Assembly (NCBI GenBank): GCA_947457565.1
Contig: CANGWH010000009.1
Coordinates: forward strand, 1 to 48,412
From: Flavobacteriales bacterium
GTDB lineage: Bacteria; Bacteroidota; Bacteroidia; NS11-12g; UBA955
Direction of reading: 5' to 3'
Length of the DNA stretch: 48,412 nucleotides
Below the pieces are notes generated by a model. The model was given only the letters and a program-made list of their open reading frames with translations. It did not search any database and was not told the DNA's origin. Made by a program: the position numbers and the translations under genes. Each line of letters opens with the position of its first letter. Position 1 is the stretch's first letter. This document shows positions 15,025 to 23,678 of this stretch, one piece after another.

Positions 15025-15849
15025 ATGAAAAAAATTAGTATCGCTATCGAAAACCCCTGCCACGAAGATTGGAATCGTATGACCCCAGAAACACAAGGTA
15101 GATTTTGTAATACTTGCGAAAAAACCGTAATCGATTTCAGCCAAATGTCCGATTCAGAAATCTTGCAATTTTTCAACAAACCAAAAACCGAAAAAATTTG
15201 CGGTCGATTTAAATCCGAACAACTCAAACAAAAAACCGAATCTACCACCCCCCCGAAAACTTGGGAGCAATCCATATTCCCATCTGCAACCAACCCACTG
15301 CCGACACTAGATTGGCAGCAATCTACATTTAAATCCCCTGCCAATCCGCAGATGCCACTGCATCGGCAGCAGCCAACCGCCAACCCAACCTCCAATCCGA
15401 AACCACCCCTACAATTGCTTCATTTTGCCTACATCCTAGTTTTAGTTCTAGGAATTGGAGTCTCTTCCTGTAATTCGGAAACCACCAAAGGAGAAATTCT
15501 CATGGGCGATACTACAGCCATGGTAGATTCCCCAAGAGAAGAAACTACCATTGGGGACACCGTAAAAAACCATACAGCCAACACCCATTCAACCAAAAAC
15601 CATACAATCCATTCCCATTCGGCTAGCACCCTCAAAGCGTCAACCAATCAAATCAAAAACGTCAAAATGGGAGAAACTGCAATTATTCCTGATACAAGAA
15701 ACAGAGTTAATGACGTTAAAAAGGTCGATAAACAATCACGAATTATGGGCAAACCAAAAATTCAACGCATCGAAAAAATAGAACCCGTAATTATGGGGGA
15801 ATGTGTCATTCCTTATGAATACGATGACCAAGAAGAAAGAACCCCATAA
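15025..15849 (+). CDS. Bacteroidota CxxC-domain membrane protein with MG-repeat tail
   Basis: This 274-residue protein begins with a conserved N-terminal module: PCHEDWNRMT (11-20) then GRFCNTCEKTVIDFSQMSD with C28-x-x-C31, which is common at the start of otherwise diverse Bacteroidota proteins. A Pro/Gln/Asn-rich linker leads to one membrane helix (about 136-152, FAYILVLVLGIGVSSC). The C-terminal part is polar, with repeats around a Met-Gly pair: ILMGDT, VKMGET, RIMGKP, VIMGEC. Function is unknown. The N-terminal module would be cytoplasmic and may bind metal; that is inference. An A/G-rich CGGAGAATC precedes the ATG. Confidence 0.8.
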   Translation: MKKISIAIENPCHEDWNRMTPETQGRFCNTCEKTVIDFSQMSDSEILQFFNKPKTEKICGRFKSEQLKQKTESTTPPKTWEQSIFPSATNPLPTLDWQQSTFKSPANPQMPLHRQQPTANPTSNPKPPLQLLHFAYILVLVLGIGVSSCNSETTKGEILMGDTTAMVDSPREETTIGDTVKNHTANTHSTKNHTIHSHSASTLKASTNQIKNVKMGETAIIPDTRNRVNDVKKVDKQSRIMGKPKIQRIEKIEPVIMGECVIPYEYDDQEERTP

Positions 15850-15963
15850 TATGTCTCAACGGGAACCCATTAAACAACACGCAACTCAATCGATTCGAGT
15901 TTCTAACATAGATCAACTATCCCAATTCACACCCAAATCCTTGAGGTATATTTTACCATCCAC

Positions 15964-17100
15964 TTACAAAACCAAAATTAACAATCCCACTTCCACCAAT
16001 AAACGGTAAATCCGGTTCCATTGAATGGCCGATTGAATCTGCAATAACAATCCATAAAACACCCCCAAAGCCATACCCCGAAAAGCATAACGCTCAAAAT
16101 ACAAATTTAGATGCTCCAATTCCCAATAGTTAAGCGTCTTATCCTCCAACAAATTATCGCCCTGTACCAAACAACTTAACCCTATCAATATCAGTACTAC
16201 CGCAACCAAGAGCCAGAAATAAGGCACCCACCAAAACTTCGGGAAGGCAGATAATGCGGGTTCCTCCTGCCTATAGACTAATTTCTTTTTACTAAAATCT
16301 ACCGCAAATAACAACCATACATTGGGCGAATCAGACATCCAATCTTTGGATTTTTCTAGGTATTGCACCAATAATACGTTCATCATAAAGAATCCTAAAA
16401 AGTAATACATCAAGCCCTCTGTGCGCCAATCTTGAACCTCCTTATACCAACCTGCGACATCTGATTCCAAGGCACCATCCCCCCATCCAACATCGCCAAA
16501 CCACCAAAATCCCGATTCACGCGGCATGAATAACAAAATGGTAATCGAGACCGCTATTAACAACGGTGAAATCATCGCTAAAAAGGGAATTTTTTTACTC
16601 GCTAAAAATCCGTACAACCCCACCAACATCAACAAAATTAGTCCCCAATCCGAACTAAACCAGGCAACCATTGACTGCAACCCAAAAGGGCCCAATAGAG
16701 CGTCCTGACGAAGTACAATCGACAAAATCCATGGACTTATAACAACCCCAAATCCGCCAATTAACAACACAATTGCCAGTACCATCAAAGCCGAATTTGC
16801 ACGCTTCCCCAATTTCTCCCAAGCTAAAATGTCCATCAAAAAATCCCACGAATAAACAACGATAATAGCGCCTAAAAATAACGTAAAATGCAGATTCATT
16901 CCCAACCGATTGAACATTGCCTTTTCCGTATTCTTTGTTGTATCCGTTACCCACAAAGGCAAACAATCAACCGAAATTTGCGATTGAATTGACGTCAGTA
17001 CAAAAGCGATAAATGGAATACCTACTAATTGTATGAAAAAACTTGGCTCTACATGTACACTGGTTTGCGCACCGGAATTCGTGGACCTACCCCAGCCCAT
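15964..17100 (-). CDS. Multispanning membrane protein of unknown function
   Basis: This 378-residue protein has about eight to nine hydrophobic helices, for example around FFIQLVGIPFIAFVL, LFLGAIIVVYSW, ALMVLAIVLLIGGFGVV and LILLMLVGLYGFLA. Polar loops contain WWFGDVGWGDGALESD. I recognise no catalytic motif or family. Its ATG (17100) lies seven bases after the NifU-domain gene stop, so it is very likely co-transcribed with it. A role connected to Fe-S assembly cannot be inferred from this alone. The 3' end converges on the CxxC protein gene. Confidence 0.75.
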   Translation of the reverse strand: MGWGRSTNSGAQTSVHVEPSFFIQLVGIPFIAFVLTSIQSQISVDCLPLWVTDTTKNTEKAMFNRLGMNLHFTLFLGAIIVVYSWDFLMDILAWEKLGKRANSALMVLAIVLLIGGFGVVISPWILSIVLRQDALLGPFGLQSMVAWFSSDWGLILLMLVGLYGFLASKKIPFLAMISPLLIAVSITILLFMPRESGFWWFGDVGWGDGALESDVAGWYKEVQDWRTEGLMYYFLGFFMMNVLLVQYLEKSKDWMSDSPNVWLLFAVDFSKKKLVYRQEEPALSAFPKFWWVPYFWLLVAVVLILIGLSCLVQGDNLLEDKTLNYWELEHLNLYFERYAFRGMALGVFYGLLLQIQSAIQWNRIYRLLVEVGLLILVL

Positions 17101-17107
17101 ACCCTAA

Positions 17108-17359
17108 TTACTTTACTGCTTGGATTTTTCCGAGATCAGGAATTGCCCTACGAAGGCTTTCTTCAATTCCTGCGGTCATGGTCATTTCACTCATGCTACA
17201 AGAACTGCAATTTCCTGTTAATTTTAACAAAACATCCCGTTCTTCAGAAACTTCCACCACCTCAACGTCTCCTCCATCGGCCTGCAAATAGGGCCTCACG
17301 GTATTCAACACCTCTTCTACTTTGTGCGTAAGCGCTTGTAATTCTACCGTGGTACTCAT
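17108..17359 (-). CDS. NifU C-terminal-domain Fe-S cluster scaffold
   Basis: This 83-residue stand-alone NifU C-terminal (Nfu-type) domain has QADGGDVEVVEV at 26-37 and the cluster-binding C51-SS-C54 motif. It accepts and delivers [4Fe-4S] or [2Fe-2S] clusters in the cytoplasm. The third position after the second cysteine is Met (CSSCSM), where CGSCP is commoner. It lies downstream of mrp, another Fe-S carrier, but has its own promoter of good consensus at 17376-17407. Confidence 0.93.
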   Translation of the reverse strand: MSTTVELQALTHKVEEVLNTVRPYLQADGGDVEVVEVSEERDVLLKLTGNCSSCSMSEMTMTAGIEESLRRAIPDLGKIQAVK

Positions 17360-17375
17360 GAAATTTTAAGAAATA

Positions 17376-17407
17376 CAAATATACCATTCCATGAGGAAAA
17401 GTCCAAA
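17376..17407 (-). promoter_or_regulatory. Bacteroidota-type promoter of the NifU-domain gene
   Basis: On the minus strand TTTG at 17407-17404 is followed after exactly 20 bases by TATATTTG at 17383-17376. Both elements match the -33 / -7 consensus. The start codon at 17359 lies 16 bases below the -7 box. Confidence 0.7.
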
Positions 17408-17525
17408 AAATAGTAGAACTAGCCCCCCTCAGAAAGTCTGTAAAATCAAGTTACCACCAAATGGGTAACAACCTTAAAAACAGAAGCTTACCATCTGCGC
17501 TACTTTTCGCGAATTAGCCCAAAAA

Positions 17526-18575
17526 CTATTTAGATTGCAAAATACTCACCTGCTGAGCAACTGCTGCTGCCACCGAATGGAATGGCACCAACAATGGTGA
17601 ATCGGGCGTAATTTTTCCGGTATCCATGGCCGACATCAACAATGGATTCAGTGGAATTTCTCCCAAAAATGGCAGGCCATATTCTTCACTGATTTGTTTT
17701 CCTCCACCTTCGCCAAACAAACGATATTTTTTATCTGGAGCATCTTCGGGAGTGAAATAACTCATATTCTCCACTACGCCTAACAAAGGTTTGGCAATTT
17801 GCTCCATCGAAAACATCCCTAAAGCCCTACGTGCATCGCTCAATGCTACCTCCTGTGGCGTGGTAACCAACACAACACCCGTTAACGGCACGGTTTGTAC
17901 TAAACTCAACTGAACATCTCCCGTTCCCGGTGGCAAATCGATAATTAGATAATCCAAATCGTCCCAAGCAGCATCTTGTACAAATTGTTTGAAGGCCGAT
18001 GCAACCATAGGTCCGCGCCAAACTACAGCTTGCCCACGAGCGGTCATCAATCCAATGCTTAGCATTTTCATTCCATGAACCTCTACGGGCACCATAATTT
18101 GCTTATCGCCGCGTTGCACCATGTGGGGCGCTTCCGTTGTTCCAAAAATAGTTGGGGCAGAAGGACCGTAAATATCGGCATCCAAGTATCCCACTTTCGC
18201 GCCCAAATGAGCCAAAGAAAATGCCAAACCCGCGCTGAGGGTACTCTTCCCAACACCACCCTTGCCCGAAGCAACCGCTATTACGTGTTTAACCCCTGGC
18301 AAAATTTGATCCCCTTGTAAACTCCGCTGCACCTGCGAACTAACCGCGATATTCACTGCAATCTGAGGATCCACCATAACTCTAATCGCCGTTTTGCAGG
18401 CATTCACCAACATGTCTTTCATCGGACATGCCGGAGTAGTTAAAACCAATGTGAACGCTATGGAATCCCCAATTTCTAAGTCCTGAATCATATTCAGGGT
18501 TACTAAATCTTTCTTTAAATCGGGATCATCCACGTGCGACAACGCCGCTAAAACACTTTCTTTCGAGATTGCCAT
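17526..18575 (-). CDS. mrp: Mrp/NBP35-family Fe-S cluster carrier ATPase
   Basis: This 349-residue protein has an N-terminal MIP18/DUF59 domain (about 1-80, with LTTPACPM at 45-52) and a ParA-like deviant P-loop ATPase (SGKGGVGKST at 103-112, DADIYGPS, DLPPGTGD). It carries Fe-S clusters to apoproteins in the cytoplasm. The CxxC typical of the C-terminal part of some members is absent; SIGLM and NMSYF segments are present. The start is six bases downstream of the DUF6787 gene stop, so the two form one unit. Confidence 0.94.
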   Translation of the reverse strand: MAISKESVLAALSHVDDPDLKKDLVTLNMIQDLEIGDSIAFTLVLTTPACPMKDMLVNACKTAIRVMVDPQIAVNIAVSSQVQRSLQGDQILPGVKHVIAVASGKGGVGKSTLSAGLAFSLAHLGAKVGYLDADIYGPSAPTIFGTTEAPHMVQRGDKQIMVPVEVHGMKMLSIGLMTARGQAVVWRGPMVASAFKQFVQDAAWDDLDYLIIDLPPGTGDVQLSLVQTVPLTGVVLVTTPQEVALSDARRALGMFSMEQIAKPLLGVVENMSYFTPEDAPDKKYRLFGEGGGKQISEEYGLPFLGEIPLNPLLMSAMDTGKITPDSPLLVPFHSVAAAVAQQVSILQSK

Positions 18576-18581
18576 AAATGC

Positions 18582-18881
18582 TTATTTATTACCGCCGAAC
18601 AATGAAACAATTCGGGCGAAAAACCGTTTTTCAAATTCCCAGAAATACCTTGCCTGACCGAATATGGCTCCGTAAATCAATAACAGCAAATTATAAATGG
18701 GTAAAATCAATATATAATAAGCCAAATCAAACCACCAAGCTTCGTGGATGGGCCAACTGCGAAATATCCGTTTTAAGAACATCACCGAAAACCCCGTAAG
18801 CGCAAACACCAGTAAAATAAGCCAAACTTGGGTGGCATTTTGCACTTTCCAGCGCTCTTTTAGTTTATTTACAAAACTCAC
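18582..18881 (-). CDS. DUF6787-like small membrane protein
   Basis: This 99-residue protein starts at GTG 18881. It begins with a basic segment (KLKERWKVQN) followed by two helices (VWLILLVFALTGFSVMFL and LAYYILILPIYNLLLLIYGAIFG), then a basic tail (FWEFEKRFFARI). This matches the DUF6787 proteins of Bacteroidota, sometimes mislabelled as lipoprotein transferases. No function is known. No in-frame ATG is available nearby, so GTG is the likely start. It precedes mrp by six bases. Confidence 0.8.
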   Translation of the reverse strand: MSFVNKLKERWKVQNATQVWLILLVFALTGFSVMFLKRIFRSWPIHEAWWFDLAYYILILPIYNLLLLIYGAIFGQARYFWEFEKRFFARIVSLFGGNK

Positions 18882-18885
18882 AATG

Positions 18886-18893
18886 CAAAAGTA
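18886..18893 (-). promoter_or_regulatory. -7 element TACTTTTG before the DUF6787/mrp unit
   Basis: The minus strand reads TACTTTTG at 18893-18886, an exact TAnnTTTG, four bases before the GTG start. No TTTG was found at the -33 position. If used, it gives a leaderless GTG-started transcript. Confidence 0.45.
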
Positions 18894-19126
18894 CGCATAC
18901 TCATCGCCCCAACCCTAACTGTTGACAATCTCTTGACAGAATTCCATAATTTTTCGTCTAAGTTTGAACCGCAATCCAATGCCACAATACAATCCAACAA
19001 CCTTGGAGCCAAGACAAAAACTAAAGATACTAACCCAAAAAACACAGACAGCAACCCAGCAACCGCCATTATAATTCCAACAACATTCGAATCTATCCTT
19101 AACAACGCAAACACCGAGTAAAAAAC

Positions 19127-19864
19127 ATGGATTTTACTAAAATCGTCCCCCCACAGAATCCTGAATTAATCCTTTTCCCCTTACCCATCGGCGAACACAG
19201 CAACGCTTGGATGCTAACTACCGAATACCTCAAAGAAATTCAATCAATTACCACCTGGGTGGCCGAAGAGGCTAGAACGCTTAGACGTTTTTTATCGTCA
19301 TTAAAATTGGGAATTAATATCCCCGAATTAACCATCATTGAACTCAATGAGCATACATCGCAAAAAGAGCTGGAGCTACAATTATCGCAATGGGTTAAGA
19401 TTAATCCAACAGGAAAATTAGGATTATGCTCCGAAGCCGGAATGCCATGCATCGCCGACCCCGGAAATTTAGCGGTAAAATTTGCGCAAGCAAGGAATTG
19501 GACCCTGCGTGTTATCCCTGGCCCCAACTCGTTATTAATAACCTTAGCTGGCAGTGGATTAAACGGCCAATCGTTTACATTTCATGGATATCCACCCGTA
19601 AAAGAAGACCAACAAAAGCTATTATTATCTACATTGTTAAAGAATTTCCCTAAAAATCATAGCCATATTTTCATCGAAGCCCCCTATCGATCCGATAAAT
19701 TTTTTCAATGGTTAATCAAACAATTTCCGCCGCAAACCGCTCTGTGCATTGGCTATCAACTGCACACCGAAGAGGAATGGATTAAAACAAAAACCTTGGC
19801 CGATTGGAGAAAAATGAACATTATTTTGGGCAAATCGCCTTGTGTTTTTATCATCGGCACGTAA
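19127..19864 (+). CDS. RsmI-like SAM-dependent methyltransferase (tetrapyrrole methylase fold)
   Basis: This 245-residue protein is related to RsmI, the 16S rRNA C1402 2'-O-methyltransferase. It shows LFPLPIGE at the N-terminus, GLCSEAGMPCIADPGN (about 98-113; RsmI has SDAGTP-IADPG) and VIPGPNSLL. Compared with RsmI it lacks the first GN-GD motif and the C-terminal domain, and it belongs to the Bacteroidota paralogue group. The rRNA or other substrate is not established. Confidence 0.85.
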   Translation: MDFTKIVPPQNPELILFPLPIGEHSNAWMLTTEYLKEIQSITTWVAEEARTLRRFLSSLKLGINIPELTIIELNEHTSQKELELQLSQWVKINPTGKLGLCSEAGMPCIADPGNLAVKFAQARNWTLRVIPGPNSLLITLAGSGLNGQSFTFHGYPPVKEDQQKLLLSTLLKNFPKNHSHIFIEAPYRSDKFFQWLIKQFPPQTALCIGYQLHTEEEWIKTKTLADWRKMNIILGKSPCVFIIGT

Positions 19865-19881
19865 CAAACACAAAATCTTGC

Positions 19882-19889
19882 TAATTTTG
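19882..19889 (+). promoter_or_regulatory. -7 element TAATTTTG of the oxoamine synthase gene
   Basis: TAATTTTG matches TAnnTTTG and lies 29 bases before ATG 19919. No clear -33 element is present. Confidence 0.45.
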
Positions 19890-19918
19890 CAGTAACAAAT
19901 ACGTTACGCCACTACATC

Positions 19919-21166
19919 ATGAAAGATATTTTTGAGAAACTTCACGATCGGATGGGTCCTTTGGGAATGCACGCCGATGACGCTCACGGTTATTACACTT
20001 TTCCCAAATTAGAAGGACCTATTGGTCCAAAAATGGTTTTCCGCGGTAGAGAACGACTAAACTGGAGTTTAAACAACTACTTAGGCTTAGCCAATCATCC
20101 CGAAGTAATGCAGGCCGATGCGGATGCTGCAAAGCAATTTGGAATGGCTTACCCGATGGGTGCCCGCATGATGAGTGGTAACTCAAACTACCATGAACAA
20201 TTGGAGCAGGAATTAGCAGCCTTCGTAGGCAAACCCGAATCCATATTATTAAATTTCGGATACCAAGGGGTATTGAGCGCTATTGATGCATTGGTAGATA
20301 GACATGACGTTATCGTGTACGATGCCGAATCGCATGCGTGTATCATTGATGGTGTTCGATTGCATATGGGAAAACGATTTGTTTTCGCCCACAACAACGT
20401 AGAAAGCTTAGAACAACAACTAAAACGCGCCACCAAATTGGTTGAACAAACCGGTGGTGGTATTTTGGTAATCACCGAAGGGGTTTTTGGAATGAGCGGA
20501 TCCCAAGGAAAATTAAAAGAAATTGCTGCCCTAAAATCTCAATATAACTTCCGTTTATTTGTGGATGACGCACACGGTTTTGGAACTATGGGTAAAAAAG
20601 GTGCGGGAACTGCCGAAGAACAAGATTGCACCGATGGAGTAGATATAATTTTCTCCACTTTCGCTAAATCCATGGCAGGCATCGGTGCATTTATTGCCTC
20701 CGAGCCACATGTAATTAAATTCTTGCGCTATAACCTACGTTCTCAAATCTATGCAAAGGCGCTACCAATGCCTCTAGTTATTGGCTCCTTAAAACGGTTA
20801 GAATTAATTAGAACCCGCCCTGAGCTGAAAGATAAATTATGGACCATCGTTAATGCGTTGCAAAATGGATTGCGTCAAGCAGGATTCAACATTGGTATTA
20901 CCACAACACCCGTTACCCCCGTTTTATTGAACGGAACTATACCCGAAGCAACTCACTTAACTCACGACCTGCGTGAAAATTATAACATTTTTTGTAGCAT
21001 CGTTGTGTATCCAGTAGTACCTAAAGGGGTTATCATGTTGCGTTTGATTCCAACCGCATCGCATAGTTTGGAAGATGTAGAATACACGCTTAACGCATTT
21101 AAATCTATCAAATCCAAATTGGACGCTGGCGAATATCGCCAAGAAAAATTAGCAGCCTTCGCATAA
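19919..21166 (+). CDS. Alpha-oxoamine synthase (serine palmitoyltransferase / cysteate acyltransferase type)
   Basis: This 415-residue fold-type I PLP enzyme carries K250 (FSTFAKSMAG) as the Schiff-base lysine, D216-D217-A-H219 for the cofactor and H139 (ESHAC) as the ring-stacking residue. It resembles the flavobacterial proteins variously labelled 2-amino-3-ketobutyrate CoA ligase, 8-amino-7-oxononanoate synthase or serine palmitoyltransferase. The long N-terminus (MGPLGMHADDAHGYYTFPKL) is typical of that group. The likely job is decarboxylative condensation of serine, or of cysteate for sulfonolipids, with a fatty acyl thioester. There is no threonine dehydrogenase gene beside it to support the ketobutyrate ligase reading. 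Confidence 0.85.
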   Translation: MKDIFEKLHDRMGPLGMHADDAHGYYTFPKLEGPIGPKMVFRGRERLNWSLNNYLGLANHPEVMQADADAAKQFGMAYPMGARMMSGNSNYHEQLEQELAAFVGKPESILLNFGYQGVLSAIDALVDRHDVIVYDAESHACIIDGVRLHMGKRFVFAHNNVESLEQQLKRATKLVEQTGGGILVITEGVFGMSGSQGKLKEIAALKSQYNFRLFVDDAHGFGTMGKKGAGTAEEQDCTDGVDIIFSTFAKSMAGIGAFIASEPHVIKFLRYNLRSQIYAKALPMPLVIGSLKRLELIRTRPELKDKLWTIVNALQNGLRQAGFNIGITTTPVTPVLLNGTIPEATHLTHDLRENYNIFCSIVVYPVVPKGVIMLRLIPTASHSLEDVEYTLNAFKSIKSKLDAGEYRQEKLAAFA

Positions 21167-21187
21167 TTTGGTTTTTGCCTTAAGGCA

Positions 21188-22021
21188 ATGAAACCAATGC
21201 GAAAAAAACCTTTCCAATACCTATTCATTGTGGCGGCCTCGGTCGCCACAATTGTTTTAATCAAAAATTGTCACTCCTACTCTTCGGACAAAAGTATTCG
21301 TTGGACATCCAACAAAACCCAAAGAAAATCAATAAATTACAATCAAAAAGACCAATCATTTAGGAAGTACGCCAACCCAAACCCTTATCCCATTTCGCAA
21401 CAGGAACAAAGCAAAAACAATATTCAACTCCCCTACAAAAACAACAACTACCTACATAAACCAAAGTCGATTTCAGCAAAAATGGCGTACGAGTTACTCC
21501 AAATTTTATGGGGAAAATCCAAGGAAAACCGGTCACTGATGTTGCAAAAATTACAAAAAGATTCCCTACAGTTGCAACGAGAGCTCACCCAATCGTACGA
21601 AAAAGAATTCCCCACGTTCCGTAACTTCAACCCCAACGATAGCCTTTCATGGTTCCTGATACCCGGCTTTTCTAAAAAACATTGGTTATCGGTGAGAAAA
21701 TACCAAGAAAGACTCGGTGGTTTTACCAATAATCAACAAATTCAAGAAATACCTCGCTTAGACACCCTGTTCAAAATCATTCTACAGAACAACCTATCAA
21801 CCAAGTTCACAACTACGCCCAATCGGAAAATTTCCCAACAATCAACCTGGAAAGAACTCTACCAACATCCATACATCGGACCCAAATACGCAAAGATCAT
21901 TTACTACTACTACCAAACCCATCCAGAACCCACCAAAGACCAAATTTCCAACCTTCAAGGCATCCCGCAAGTTCATTTACAACCCTTACTGCCGTATTTA
22001 TCGATTAATTGCAAAGATTAA
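21188..22021 (+). CDS. Helix-hairpin-helix (ComEA-like) protein
   Basis: This 277-residue protein has a signal or anchor helix (FQYLFIVAASVATIVLI, about 9-25) and a polar Asn/Lys/Gln-rich stretch. Two degenerate helix-hairpin-helix regions follow: LIPGFSKKHWLSVRKYQERLGGF near 157-179, and HPYIGPKYAKIIYYYYQTH near 225-243. Bacteroidota carry such ComEA-like proteins; DNA binding outside the cytoplasm, perhaps with ComEC, is possible but not shown. The GIG motif is weakened (GFS, GPK). Confidence 0.75.
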   Translation: MKPMRKKPFQYLFIVAASVATIVLIKNCHSYSSDKSIRWTSNKTQRKSINYNQKDQSFRKYANPNPYPISQQEQSKNNIQLPYKNNNYLHKPKSISAKMAYELLQILWGKSKENRSLMLQKLQKDSLQLQRELTQSYEKEFPTFRNFNPNDSLSWFLIPGFSKKHWLSVRKYQERLGGFTNNQQIQEIPRLDTLFKIILQNNLSTKFTTTPNRKISQQSTWKELYQHPYIGPKYAKIIYYYYQTHPEPTKDQISNLQGIPQVHLQPLLPYLSINCKD

Positions 22022-22065
22022 CGAGCTTTTAACCGATTTTGATGAATTTTTAAACCCTCTGTCCG

Positions 22066-22073
22066 TAAATTTG
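22066..22073 (+). promoter_or_regulatory. -7 element TAAATTTG of the acyl-CoA dehydrogenase gene
   Basis: TAAATTTG is an exact TAnnTTTG and lies 13 bases before ATG 22087. The nearest upstream TTTG (22038-22041) is 24 bases away, longer than usual. Confidence 0.45.
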
Positions 22074-22086
22074 TTTTGCTATTAGT

Positions 22087-23232
22087 ATGATGAACTTTGC
22101 CGAGAACGAAAGCGTACAGATGGTGCGTAACACTGTAAGAGATTTTGCAGAAAAACACATCAGACCCAACGTAATGACTTGGGATGAAAGTCAAGAATTC
22201 CCCATCGAAACCATGAAAGCATTGGGAGAATTAGGATTGTTAGGTGTTTTAGTCCCAGAAGAATACGGGGGATCCGGACTTTCGTATTTCGAATACGTTG
22301 CCGCAATTGAAGAATTAGGTAAGGTTTGCGGTTCCGTTGCCTTGAGCATGGCAGCACATAATAGCCTATGTACAGGCCACATACTTCAATTTGCCAACGA
22401 AGAACAAAAAAAACGCTGGTTACCTAAATTAGCCACCGGCGAATGGATTGGGGCTTGGGGACTTACCGAGGCAAATACGGGTTCCGATGCACTTCGAATG
22501 CAAGTAGTTGCCAAAAAAGAAGGGGATCATTGGGTACTGAATGGTGCTAAAAACTGGATCACCCATGGAATATCCAGCAATGTAGCGGTTGTATTAGCTA
22601 GAACCGGCGATTTACTGGATTCTCATGGCATCACAACCTTTGTGGTGGAACGAGGAACACCCGGGTTCCGTGGAGGTAAGAAAGAAAATAAACTAGGAAT
22701 GCGCGCTAGCGAAACTGCTGAAATGATATTTGAAGATTGTCGAGTTCATGAAAGTAATATTTTAGGTAATATTGGTGATGGATTCATCCAAGCAATGAAA
22801 ATATTAGACGGCGGAAGAATTTCTATTGCTGCCCTTTCCCTAGGTATTGCAAAAGGAGCCTACGAAGCCAGCATCAAATACGCTAAAGAAAGAGAACAGT
22901 TTGGCAAACCCATCGCAAATTTTCAAGCGATAGGATTTAAACTCGCCGATATGGCTACACAAATCGAAGCCGCTGAATTGCTAACACTAGAAGCTGCTGA
23001 TCTTAAAAACAAGGGAAAAAGCGTAACCAAGGTTTCTGCTATGGCCAAATATTACGCCTCCGAAGTAAGCGTTCGTTGCGCCAATGAAGCTGTACAGATT
23101 TTCGGCGGCTATGGCTATACCAAAGATTTTCCCGTTGAAAAATTCTATCGAGACTGCAAACTTTGCACCATCGGAGAAGGTACTAGCGAAATACAAAAAT
23201 TAGTAATTAGCAGAAACGTGCTAAAAGCGTAA
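22087..23232 (+). CDS. Acyl-CoA dehydrogenase, short-chain type
   Basis: This 381-residue flavoprotein has normal family length. It has the ACAD signature [14 protein letters not shown] (about 118-131) and the C-terminal [10 protein letters not shown] segment with the catalytic glutamate in the butyryl-CoA dehydrogenase position. [18 protein letters not shown] matches the FAD/ETF-linked C-terminal domain. It oxidises acyl-CoA to enoyl-CoA, passing electrons to ETF. It stands alone with its own -7 element. The chain-length preference is inferred from resemblance only. Confidence 0.94.
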   Translation: MMNFAENESVQMVRNTVRDFAEKHIRPNVMTWDESQEFPIETMKALGELGLLGVLVPEEYGGSGLSYFEYVAAIEELGKVCGSVALSMAAHNSLCTGHILQFANEEQKKRWLPKLATGEWIGAWGLTEANTGSDALRMQVVAKKEGDHWVLNGAKNWITHGISSNVAVVLARTGDLLDSHGITTFVVERGTPGFRGGKKENKLGMRASETAEMIFEDCRVHESNILGNIGDGFIQAMKILDGGRISIAALSLGIAKGAYEASIKYAKEREQFGKPIANFQAIGFKLADMATQIEAAELLTLEAADLKNKGKSVTKVSAMAKYYASEVSVRCANEAVQIFGGYGYTKDFPVEKFYRDCKLCTIGEGTSEIQKLVISRNVLKA

Positions 23233-23238
23233 TTTTAT

Positions 23239-23270
23239 TTTGGAAAATAAAAACTAAAAAATTATATTTG
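23239..23270 (+). promoter_or_regulatory. Bacteroidota-type promoter of rpsU
   Basis: TTTG at 23239-23242 and TATATTTG at 23263-23270 are separated by 20 bases, a complete -33 / -7 pair. The leader to ATG 23295 is 24 bases and contains AAAAAAAGGAAAG, a purine-rich start region. Confidence 0.75.
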
Positions 23271-23294
23271 TAACCCCAAAAAAAGGAAAGTATA

Positions 23295-23492
23295 ATGCTG
23301 ATTATAAACGTTAAAGAAAGCGACTCTCTGGAAAAAGCACTTAAGAAGTACAAAAAGAAGTTTGAAAAAACTGGCGTTGTTAAAGAATTACGCTCACGTC
23401 AGGCATTCGAAAAACCCTGTATTACCAAGCGTATGCAGAAAATTCGTGCCGCTTATCGCCAGAAAATGCAAACTCAAGAAGTTGTAGGATAA
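23295..23492 (+). CDS. rpsU: 30S ribosomal protein S21
   Basis: This 65-residue basic protein begins MLIINVKESDSLEKALKKYKKKFEK and has the S21 pattern of Lys/Arg-rich helices (ELRSRQAFEKP). It belongs to the small ribosomal subunit near the anti-Shine-Dalgarno end of 16S rRNA. It has a consensus promoter and an intrinsic terminator of its own, so it is a single-gene unit. xerC follows on the same strand. Confidence 0.96.
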   Translation: MLIINVKESDSLEKALKKYKKKFEKTGVVKELRSRQAFEKPCITKRMQKIRAAYRQKMQTQEVVG

Positions 23493-23520
23493 TACACTGT
23501 ACACTAATTTTCTTGTATAT

Positions 23521-23547
23521 AAAAAGCCACCTATTGGGTGGCTTTTT
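23521..23547 (+). terminator. Intrinsic terminator after rpsU
   Basis: AAAAAGCCACC and GGTGGCTTTTT pair over 11 bases with a TATTG loop, followed by a T-run. The terminator lies 28 bases after the rpsU stop. Confidence 0.92.
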
Positions 23548-23678
23548 TCGTTTACTTTGTTCAACGTAAACGCACTACCCTATTAATCCTAATTATCCTT
23601 TAATAGCTCTGATTAATATTCAATCCTTATTAACAAACATCCTAACGAGTTTTAGAACCTATACCAATCTAAATTACC

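Noticed and set aside
15803-16009. A 68-residue plus-strand frame across the end of the CxxC protein gene.
   Set aside because: It overlaps the real gene end and the convergent membrane-protein gene, and has no domain or start signal.
17450-17469. GTTACC / GGTAAC inverted repeat below mrp.
   Set aside because: The stem is only six bases with an eight-base loop and no U-tract, too weak to call a terminator.
18878-19114. A 78-residue minus-strand frame with a hydrophobic segment, whose TGA overlaps the GTG start of the DUF6787 gene (GTGA).
   Set aside because: It starts with GTG, resembles no family I know, contains the likely promoter of the next gene, and fills the gap between divergent genes. 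Homologues in relatives would be needed to accept it.
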